Assembly (NCBI GenBank): GCA_005223375.1
Contig: RXOD01005888.1
Coordinates: 1 to 12,112, forward strand
Reading direction: 5' to 3'
Source: Amoebophrya sp. AT5.2
Lineage: Eukaryota; Sar; Dinophyceae; Syndiniales; Amoebophryaceae
Length of the DNA stretch: 12,112 bases
In this document: one piece after another, positions 1 to 7,620 of the stretch
How the letters are laid out: the number at the start of each line of letters is the position of its first letter
How positions within the stretch are numbered: position 1 is the stretch's first letter
Position numbers and translations under genes: made by a program
The notes under the pieces: generated by a model
What the model saw: only the letters and a program-made list of their open reading frames with translations
What the model was told of the DNA's origin: nothing
Databases searched by the model: none

Positions 1-539
1 CGGATTTGAGAGCAAAAAGCCTTTGTATCTGATTTTACCGAGATAACGACCGCACTGGGCGACTTCGACATAAAGACTCCTGTTTTTTTTTTTTTTAGTT
101 GTAATCAAACGGCTAAACAAGAAATAAGGTAGAGCAAGTTATAAACACAGGAGCTGTGATCAGACGAGAAAACAATCATACGAGAAAACAGTTATCCACG
201 AGCACACTTTTTTATTCTACGCTGCGTCTGTTGTACGACATTAGCACCGGGAAACTACGCTCTTGGACCCGCGCTTTTTCCCCCGCGCTGCTAGGACTCG
301 CGTGGTATGCACCTCCTTCTCGCTCCGTAGGTAGTTGCGGAGCTCCTCAACGCTTCAAAAAAAATGAAAAGTCGTCTTCAAGCGGCGCGGTAGTCAGTTT
401 TTCTTCCGGTTGCAGCTCCCGATTTCTTTCATCGCATTGGAACATTTTCAATGAACATGTCCTCCTCGCTTCTAATCCATTGCTGTACGTAGAAGTGGCG
501 GTCTAGAAGTTGATGATGATTTACCCAACTGGGGGTGTT
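1..539. other. Non-coding DNA downstream of the HflX-like gene
   Basis: No gene is supported. The 116-codon plus-strand frame at 156-506 has no recognisable features. The region holds a two-copy 16-bp tandem repeat at 164-195 (ACGAGAAAACA at 164-174 and 180-190) and a T14 tract at 83-96, which is A14 in the direction of transcription. AATAAA occurs on the minus strand at 216-211, about 325 nt past the stop. Whether it acts as a poly(A) signal in this organism is unknown. Confidence 0.45.
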
Positions 540-3500
540 TCATTGGTCTTCAATCATTTTCAATGCCGCCGCCGCAAACTCTTCCCGCCTCCGATACCCG
601 TTCACACTCTGCACCTCTTGTTGAATCTTTAGAAACTGGCCGAAGTCCATCGGGTCCAACCAGATTTGCGCCGTACCATCTGGAAGCAACTGTTGCAGCG
701 CTCCCTGCTTCCGCGCCCACGTATACCCAGGCTCGCGGGGGCCGACAGTCACGAGCTGAGTCTGAGGTGTCTCAATCTTCTTCTTCGGCCGCGTCCATCG
801 ATAATCTTCCTCGACATCGTCAATACCAGACGGTGTCGACTGCATGAGCATGTCATCCCGAGATGAGGGTGGTGAAGGAGATGTTGAGGCAAAGGCCACG
901 TCACTTGAAGATGACGCCGGCGTCAAGAAGATTGGAGTGGCAAGACTTGGTGGATAAGGGAGCGGCACTTGTGGTTCCTGGCATTGTGCGTGCGCTTGAA
1001 TCATCTCTGCAGTGTCGTCCGCAAGCGGAGGTACTGCGGCTCGGATTCCCTCAACCCGCACACGCGACTTGAAGAGGCTACTGTCTTTCTGCTCGATCGA
1101 TCGCATGAAGTCTAGAAAGTTGGTTTTCTCCACGACGCGCACATTCGTCGCGACCGTACCGCCGGCGGACAACGTCGCGCCAGCATCGACTCTGGTTGGA
1201 GCGGTTCTTTGTGCACCAACGAGGAGTACGCGTTTCCGATCAGCGCCCGGCAGAGGTCGCGTGTCGGTCGCATTTCCGCTAACCGCTGTCGCACCACGTA
1301 GACGCGCGGCACCACCAGCTCCGGCCACATCAATTACGATCGCTGGCTTGCGTCCACCCGCCCCACCCCCGATTCGTTTTCTCGCCTCCACCTCGACCAC
1401 TCCTTCCTCCACGAATTTCACCTCCGGCCCGAAGTGCACATTTTCGTTGAAACAACCAGGCGGCGGCCGGTAGTCCACCTTATCCAATAGCTCTTCCTCC
1501 GCCAAGGCTGCCGTGTGCGGATAGTTCTCGCGCTCGCGCATATTCTTGCGGAAGAACTCACTTCGACGGCGCCACTTAAACAGGCACTCCAGCACTTCTC
1601 GCAGTTCTTCGACCCCCTCCCCAGTCCGGGCGGACGTAAGGATCGGCATGCGATTGGAAATCCGCAATTTCGCGGCCTGCTCCAAAAGCGGCTCCATCTG
1701 CGCGGAGTAGAGACTTGATTGCGCGAACCGGGATCCCTTTCTGCTACCGCGCCCGCCCGGTCCGAAGTACCGCCCAGTGTCGTCGGAAGACTCGCCAGCA
1801 GCAAGCTCGGCAGCGCGCCAGGAACTTGTACCTTCTGGCGAGCTGGAGTCAGAGAGGGCGGAGTCATTTGCTTCTGGCAGCCTTCTCCTGTCCTCGACAT
1901 GCGCTTGCACGGTCTCGTGGTACGAGAGCCCCGAGGCCTTCTGACGCGTGCGCCAGCAGCCGCCGCCGCCCGATGAACGAGAAGAAGCCTGTGATAGGTT
2001 CTTGTTTCTCACGTGCTGCTCAGCTCCCGGCTCGAGCAGTGCCTGTTCCCGTGAACACGATGATTTAGATTTTGTCTCTACTTCTGTCTCCTGGCTATCT
2101 CCACCCGCCTCAATCGCCGCAACAGCCCCCTTGCCCCCATCTTCAAGCGCTAGCTTCGCTTCCAGCACTGGCAGGCTTTCCCACGCATCTTTTCCAATAG
2201 CTGCTCGCGCCACCAGCTTTTCTTCCGGAGATGAACTGCCGCTCTTCGCAGCTTTTACTGCCCGCTCGATTTTTAGTTTGTGTTTCATTCCCGCGATCTT
2301 TTCTCGCAGGTCCTTGCTCCCCGTCCCGTCAAACACGTCTCCGTACAACTCTTGAGTGTTCTTTGGCTTCATGGTCCCCGGCCTCGTTTCATCCACTACT
2401 TCCCCCGTTTCTTCCATTTCGTCTCGCGATTTTCCGACGTGATTCGTGGTGACGTCATTTCCGTACACCGGCGCGCCGTCAAAATCTCCCCAGGTGAATT
2501 CGTTTCTACTTTCCTCAATACTGCGGTCCCGCAGAATGTCGCACTTGTTCCAGACCTCCACAATCGGGATGTACGACTTGTCGATCTGGTAGTGCTTAAG
2601 CGCCTTGTCGCGGTCGCGCCAGTCCCCGAAGATGGCGTCTCTTAAGGGCCGGTTGGCAATCGGGTCCGCCCAGTTGTACCACGTGTTGCGCATTTGGATG
2701 CGATGCCTGCGCTCGGCAGCAGTCTCGAGCTTCCACGGATCGACATTTTTAGGAATATCGTCATCTACTGCGTCTTCCTGTTCATCTTCGGTGGAGGAGG
2801 AAGATTTTGCACCCTTCTCCTCGTCGGCAGTAGAACTTGAAAATGATGCTGTCGCGGAAGTCTTTGAGTCATCCCCTGGTTTGAAGTAGTTGAACGCCTC
2901 ATTGCTGTTATCTTTCTCGTCCGCAGGTGAGTTGCAGGCGGCTAGGCCGCCTTGCTGCCACGCGAGCGTGCGGGCAACCTGCAGGCTTTGGTTCGTGTAG
3001 ATCGGATCGGGGCGGTTTCGCTTTTTCACTACCGTGCGCGAATCCACGAGCTCGGGCTCCGGGGCTGCCGGATACCCGCCCGCGCCGGAACGAAACGTCG
3101 ACGTGGCGTGAAGACGAATGACTCTTGGAGGCTTTTGCTGGGCCGGCAACGGCTGCTGGTCCGATTCCGTAGCGTCGTCCGAGCTTGGCGTCGTGGAAGA
3201 TTTGGCTTTCCGTGCGCCCGTCACGTAATCGACCTCAACAGAAGCCGGCTCTTCAACATTTGAGGCAGTAGTTGCAGGAGCTTTCTTCGTTTCAGCCTTC
3301 GCCGAAGACTCGCCCCATGGCGAATTGGGATAGGCTCCTTCTGGCTTGTTGGCTTTCCCAAACATCTTCAAGTCGCGTTTGATCTTCCACTCGCGCCCGT
3401 GAATCGCAAATGAGTACAGGTAGTCGCGACGCACGTCCTCCACGCCGGAGTCGTCCTTCAGCGGGTCGCGCCAAGCCCCCTCGTCGTCCGCATCTTTGCC

Positions 3501-3865
3501 CGGTTCATCATCTTCGTTCGGTGGAGTCGTCGTGGACGTGGACGACCATGTTTCGCTCGAGGCGACCGCCCTGGAACTGATGTCGCTGTTGGTGTCCGTC
3601 GTGTCGCCCGCCGTGCGGCGACAGCCAGCAGCACCCTCCTGGCCTTTTTTCGACTTCGACACCACGTTCACGACCGTTCCCTTCTCCGTGCTCGAAAACC
3701 TTACTCCATCCGCGACATCGCCCACGAACCGCTCTCGTTCCCCCGGTAACAACCCGCCGAGCCCAAATTTCGGGCTTCCCAATTCCACCTCGGGCATGTC
3801 GAATGCGTTCGCCACGCCGGCCTTGAACAGAGTGAGACGCGTCGTGTCGTGCATGGTGGGACCAG
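540..3865 (-). CDS. HflX/GTPBP6-like GTPase, exon 2 (G4, G5 and long C-terminal tail)
   Basis: Second exon of the same gene, ending at TGA 542-540. The open frame extends upstream to 3944 only from a GTG, and its first 26 codons are intron read-through. Joined at 4266/3865 the frame is kept, and the full product from the ATG is about 1849 residues. Numbering from the GTG at 3944: Ser/Asp/Glu-rich sequence fills about 85-400. A conserved-looking stretch at 401-470 leads into G4, IVEVWNKCD (461-469). A further low-complexity insert covers about 475-745. Then come MEPLLEQAAKLRI and G5, ILTSARTGEGVEELREVLE (768-786). A tail of about 345 residues follows. Its last 70 residues, with WLDPMDFGQFLKIQQEV, look ordered, but I do not recognise them. 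HflX proteins bind the 50S-type subunit and split or recycle ribosomes; human GTPBP6 does this in mitochondria. The two halves could in principle be separate genes, but the complementary G motifs and the in-frame junction make one gene far likelier. Confidence 0.83.
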
Positions 3866-3870
3866 CTGGT
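3861..3870. repeat. Direct repeat at the intron 3' boundary (palindrome ACCAGCTGGT)
   Basis: A perfect copy of the 10-bp sequence at 4264-4273. It is its own reverse complement, so it reads the same on both strands. The acceptor AG lies inside it on the minus strand (3867-3866). It probably represents a target-site duplication or a fixed element end that supplies the splice sites. Confidence 0.85.
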
Positions 3871-4265
3871 AAGTACGGTGAAAGTAGTAAATTGAATTTT
3901 GGGGCGGGCTTCGGGCTCCCCTTTGGAGGTGGTCCTAAGAACACGTCTGCCGTACTTGGAGCGATTAGTCGGCTTTCTGCGGTCGGCAGTAGGCCTGGCA
4001 GCCTTGCGCCCTACTTCTGACAGTAAAGCGCCACTCTAGGCGCCCTCTTTTGCCCTACTTTCAGGCTCTATCACCATTTCATCATTGATTCTAGTCTTCA
4101 CTGGCTTGCCATCACGGACTTCCTCTACGTCCCGATGGTTCACCTCCTACCAAGTACTTACTTGTGATCGCCTTTCACACTGGCAAATCGGGTCACTGGG
4201 AGGCCCCCCCTAGTCTCCATAATGAAGCATCTCTGAACAAACCGCCAAACGCGACCGGCTTTTAC
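3866..4265 (-). mobile_element. 400-nt intron, probable introner element
   Basis: The intron separates the G3-containing exon from the G4-containing exon. On the minus strand the donor is CCAGCTG|GTAAAAGCC and the acceptor is CGTACTTACCAG|CTGGTCCC. A branch-like TTTACTAC and a pyrimidine-rich stretch lie just upstream of the AG. GT-AG removal (400 nt) gives P-A-A-G-P-T, and removal of one repeat unit (403 nt) gives P-A-G-P-T. Both keep the frame. Read-through hits TAG at 4212-4210. The ends are imperfect inverted repeats: GGTAAAAGCCGGT at the donor, against GGTAAGTACGGT on the other strand at the acceptor. A second consensus-like donor (GTAAGT, 4161-4156) lies inside but is downstream of the stop. 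No coding capacity is seen. Terminal inverted repeats plus a flanking direct repeat match introners described in Amoebophrya. Assignment to that class is inference, because only one clear copy is in view. Confidence 0.78.
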
Positions 4266-4273
4266 CAGCTGGT
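4264..4273. repeat. Direct repeat at the intron 5' boundary (palindrome ACCAGCTGGT)
   Basis: The second perfect copy of the 10-bp palindrome, exactly 403 bp from the first. The donor GT lies inside it on the minus strand (4265-4264). Because both boundaries carry the same 10 bases, the exact cut could slide without changing the flanking coding sequence. Confidence 0.85.
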
Positions 4274-6489
4274 CTCATCTTCATAGCATGATACTCCCAG
4301 AACTGCTGGTTCCCGGGCGTCGTGACGTCCTGCACGTGCAGGATCACCGTGCAGTGCCGCAGCTCCTCAATCGTGGCCAGAAACGTCGAGTACAGGTTTA
4401 GAGGCAGGTTCTTCAGCACGCCGACCGTGTCCAGAAGAAACGCGAACTCGGAATTGCAGCGGACGCGGCGGAGCTTCGTCTCGGCCGTGCAAAAGAACAT
4501 GTTCTTCTCCTCGACAGCGTCGCCAAGCGCCTCCTGCTTGTTGTGGTACCTGTGGCTGTGGTGGGATTTGCTGGTCTTCACGCTGCTGTTGCATCCAGGA
4601 GGACTTGCACTCGTGCTCCCGGATATTGAATTGGAACTCGAAGACGTGCAGTTTTTCGCGTCGCCGTACAGGTTCAGGCGAACCTCCACGTCGCTGTCCA
4701 GCGTCGTCTCCTTTCTGTTCGGCTTCATTCCGTGCAGTCCAACTCCTTGTGGCAGCTCGACGTCCACGATTCCGGTGCACGCATCCACGCCGTCAAACCC
4801 AACAGCAAACTGGCCTTGTGCGTACCTCCCACCCGTCCGCATCAGCGCGTTTATGAGCGCACTTTTCCCCACGTTTGTGTACCCAACCACCCCAATGATG
4901 TTCTTTCCCTTTGTTATTCGCTTTCGCTCCTCCGCTTTCTCCTTCAGCAGCTTCAACAGCCCCGTCCGCACCTGGCTCCACTTTTCCGACCGCAGCCGCG
5001 CCGCGTCGTCGTGGTACCCGTAGGCTTTGTGGTCGTCCGTGAACGAGTGGCAGATCGCGCCCGCGTGCGCCGACTTGCCGTGTTTCGAAAAGCCGGGGAT
5101 CATGCCCGAGACTGCCTTCCGTTCGCCCAACGACATGGCCAGGTCGTCCATCCACTTTTTCGCGTTCATCGTGCCGTGCCGCCACATGTTCGTCATCTGG
5201 TTGTTCAGGTGCTCCAGCTGTACCTGACATCTGTTCGCGGAGTCCCGCGTCGCCCGACGCTCGAAGATCTTCATGATCGTGGTGGTGCGATCGATCACAA
5301 TGATCGGCTTCCGCTTCTCGGTTTGCTTGATGAAGCTCTCGATCACGTTCATCGCCATTTCCAGGTTGAACTGGTGCTTCGGGTGCAGGTCCACGTTGAA
5401 GTACACCGCCTGCGGGGGCGGGTACCGCGCCTTCACGTAAACGCTCGGCACGATCAGCTTCGTGGGCTTCACGTCGTCGCCGAAGTCGTAGGTGGCGCGC
5501 TTGGAGTTCGCGATGCTGGCGCTCAATTCCGGGGTGAGAACGGACTCCCCCTCTTCGTACTCCAGCTTCTTGAAAACCGGCGGCCCAGAGCCGTACGGCC
5601 GCGAGTGCTTCGGAATGCTGCCGCCATTCGGATTCGCTGCTCCTGCCCCTAAACTATCGTCATACCCGTCGTACAAACTGTCCATCGACCCTTCGACGTC
5701 GCTGCAGTCCTCGAACGCCGCCCCCCGCCTCTTGTGCGGCGCGCGTTTTCTACTCGGAATGCCCACGCCGCAGAGGTGGCGTCGCTCCATGTTTTGTTTC
5801 AGCGCCTGCGGCATGAGGTCCTCCACGCTGACCCCCAACTCCTCCGCCAGCTCCACGCGCAGCTTGTGTTTTCGCGCCATCCGTTCCCCCCGTTTGTCGA
5901 CCGCGTCGACGTGATGCGCGATTTTCAACAGCGCCTCCAGGTTGTCCTTCCCCTCGTGCAGGTCCACGATCCGTTTGCCAACCCGTTTCAGCTCTTCCCG
6001 GTTGATGTAAAACCGGTCGTTCACGGTCGGGACCGTCCCCGCAGGCCACAACCGGCACAGCGGGTGGGGTATTGGCGCCCACCCGGCCGCCTCGCAAATG
6101 CGGTGCGCCTCGGTTTGGTCCCACAACGCCTCCTCCCACGTGTTGTTCCACCGCTTCATGCAGAGAACGAGCACCCCCGGCCGGCGGTAGGCGCCGTAGC
6201 TGTCCGGGTCGAAGGTGGCCGACCCAAAGTCGTCGTGCTCAATGTCGCGATGGGTGCCGCGCTCCTGGTAGTGGGAGTCCTCGTGCTCCTTCCCGAGGTA
6301 CGCTTTGCGGCCGTAGTTTATGCTCTTGTAGTTGACGAAACGGCACTGCTGCGCGCGGTGCAGAAACAGCGTCCGAGGTCGTGGAGGTGGACAGGGACAC
6401 GAGGGAATCGTGCCTGTCCTGGGGCCTCCAGCAAGGCAAGGTGGAACAGGACCGCGTCGCACCCACACGACAGCGGCGCCGAGGGCCAT
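4266..6489 (-). CDS. HflX/GTPBP6-like GTPase, exon 1 (N-terminal domain, G1-G3)
   Basis: First exon of an HflX-family ribosome-associated GTPase. The open frame runs back to 6633, but only from a GTG, with an in-frame TAG at 6645-6643. The first ATG is codon 49 of that frame (6489-6487), so I start there. Numbering from the GTG codon: the HflX N-terminal domain lies at about 152-480, with FNVDLHPKHQ (412-421) and IDRTTTIMKIFERRATRDSA (447-466) matching the family's conserved IDRT...IF..RA.T.E block. A basic helical linker follows at about 545-577. The P-loop is GYTNVGKS (584-591). G3 is DTVGVLKNLP (735-744), very close to the family DTVGF..LP. The usual Gly-rich GTRGPGE loop is not recognisable, and the G2 threonine block (family F.TLD) reads FAVGFD. 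Residues 49-115 contain no D or E but 8 R and 3 K, which suggests a mitochondrial presequence. A Ser-rich insert sits at 663-700. G4 and G5 are missing here and are found in exon 2. The exon ends in phase 1 at 4266. Confidence 0.85.
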
Positions 6490-6576
6490 CGCCTCGATTG
6501 GATTCGGGAGGAGCCCCCGCCCGACGGATGCAAAGTTCGGTGACTCACGTGGCTGCTGCGGTATCTGGCTCGTCCC

Positions 6577-6611
6577 CAGGACTGCATCGCCCGTCGAGGA
6601 CAGCAGTCCTG
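6577..6611. repeat. 9-bp perfect hairpin upstream of the HflX-like start
   Basis: CAGGACTGC (6577-6585) and GCAGTCCTG (6603-6611) are perfect inverted repeats with a 17-nt loop. They lie between the GTG-initiated end of the open frame and the first ATG at 6489, so they probably fall in the 5' untranslated region. A role is not shown. Confidence 0.5.
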
Positions 6612-6663
6612 TACCAAAAGAGTGCTTCACCACATGATGGATCTATGCCTCATTTTTCTTTGT

Positions 6664-6682
6664 TCTGTGAAAAATCAAAGTC
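6664..6682 (-). promoter_or_regulatory. 3' splice-site-like motif before the HflX-like gene
   Basis: On the minus strand a T-rich run ends in TTTTTCACAG (AG at 6666-6665), about 175 nt before the ATG at 6489. It could be a trans-splicing acceptor for a spliced leader, as in dinoflagellates, or the acceptor of an upstream cis-intron. It is followed by a short upstream ORF starting at ATG 6654-6652 and ending within nine codons. The evidence is motif only. Confidence 0.3.
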
Positions 6683-6722
6683 AAACCGGATGAAAAGGTT
6701 GAAAGAACAGGACCATGATTCC

Positions 6723-6799
6723 GTACTAGTGGTGCGGACATGGTTCTGGTTGTATACGTCATCATTCATATTATGCAAAGTGGTCATCACTACTAGTAC
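6723..6799. repeat. Inverted repeat GTACTAGTGGTG / CACTACTAGTAC
   Basis: Two 12-bp arms (6723-6734 and 6788-6799) are reverse complements with one mismatch, around a 53-bp centre. The element would be 77 bp long. It lies in non-coding DNA upstream of the HflX-like gene. No obvious target-site duplication flanks it. It could be a small inverted-repeat element, a regulatory palindrome or chance. Confidence 0.45.
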
Positions 6800-7620
6800 C
6801 TACAGCTGTGATTGCGTAAAATAAGCCTAGTTGCAGCGGTTGCAGTTGACCAATGTCCTTCCTGACGCGATATCTATGGAGGCTCACGACCGCCTTTCAG
6901 GACCAGGAGCTATGGCTTGCGTTGAATCAGTGGATTTCACGCTCCTCCCTCACACGGTAGATGACAACAGCGACTCTCTGCACGCAAGAGCGGTAGTTGC
7001 TGGTTGAATGATGGTACATCTTTCACATGTGATGTGAACGAAACATTCACGAACGAAGTTTTCGTGCACGAATTATACGTTGATCATGTTCACCAACATA
7101 CGACCAGAATAAACAGAGCTCCTCCTGCAGCTCCTGCACGTGGGAACTAGAAGTTGAAATTGGAATATGGGTACTAGGTCAACATCTGACCTGCTGGTAC
7201 TGGATTGCCATGATGCGCCGTCTTCGAAATAAAACCCCGGCCCAGGCTGTTAAGCCCAATGAATTTACAACACACCATGAGGAGAAGAATGTAGTGGGGT
7301 CGACGAGGTCGATGATCTTTCATTTTCATTCGCAACGCGTGTGTGTGTCTGTGTTTCACTTTCACGACGCGAGTCTAGCAATAGAAAACCGGGTAAACCA
7401 GTCGCTGAAGCGCCAGAAAACAGTGAACTTGTTCTACCAGTGTATGCGCATGAGGGTACCCCTACCCCTCGGCCCATCTTAAACTTATAATCAAATTGTT
7501 TGTGGACGTGGAGAAGCGTGAGCAGTGTTTCGTTTGGCAGACAGAGACTGTACTTGTTGGACTTCAAAAAAGTTCTTCGCCCGAAGCGCTGGCGCAACCA
7601 TCGCTCGAGGACGTCTTCAC
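6800..7620. other. Intergenic region between the two minus-strand genes
   Basis: No gene is supported on either strand. It is less GC-rich than the coding DNA and contains small structures only: the palindrome TCACATGTGA at 7023-7032, repeated CTCCTGCA words near 7120-7140, and a short GT-rich stretch near 7340. It should hold the 3' end of the 1204-residue gene and the promoter region of the HflX-like gene. No polyadenylation or promoter motif is clear enough to call. Confidence 0.5.

Noticed and set aside
3866..3944. Treating 3944-540 as an independent gene
   Set aside because: It would start with GTG, lacks G1 and G3, and its first 26 codons overlap branch-site and pyrimidine-tract sequence ending in TTACCAG.
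3496..5652. Long plus-strand open frames (for example 3496-4020, 4322-5023, 4732-5652)
   Set aside because: They lie antisense to the HflX-like exons, are Arg/Ser/Pro-rich and match no family. They are the expected shadows of GC-rich coding DNA. The first also crosses the intron boundary without any splice logic.
6490..6633. GTG start at 6633 for the HflX-like protein
   Set aside because: A GTG start is not expected in a eukaryotic nuclear gene. The first ATG is at 6489, and the intervening stretch contains a hairpin and looks untranslated.
5734..6824. Plus-strand open frames over exon 1 and its upstream region (5734-6543, 6381-6824)
   Set aside because: They show the same shadow composition, while the minus strand carries unmistakable HflX motifs.
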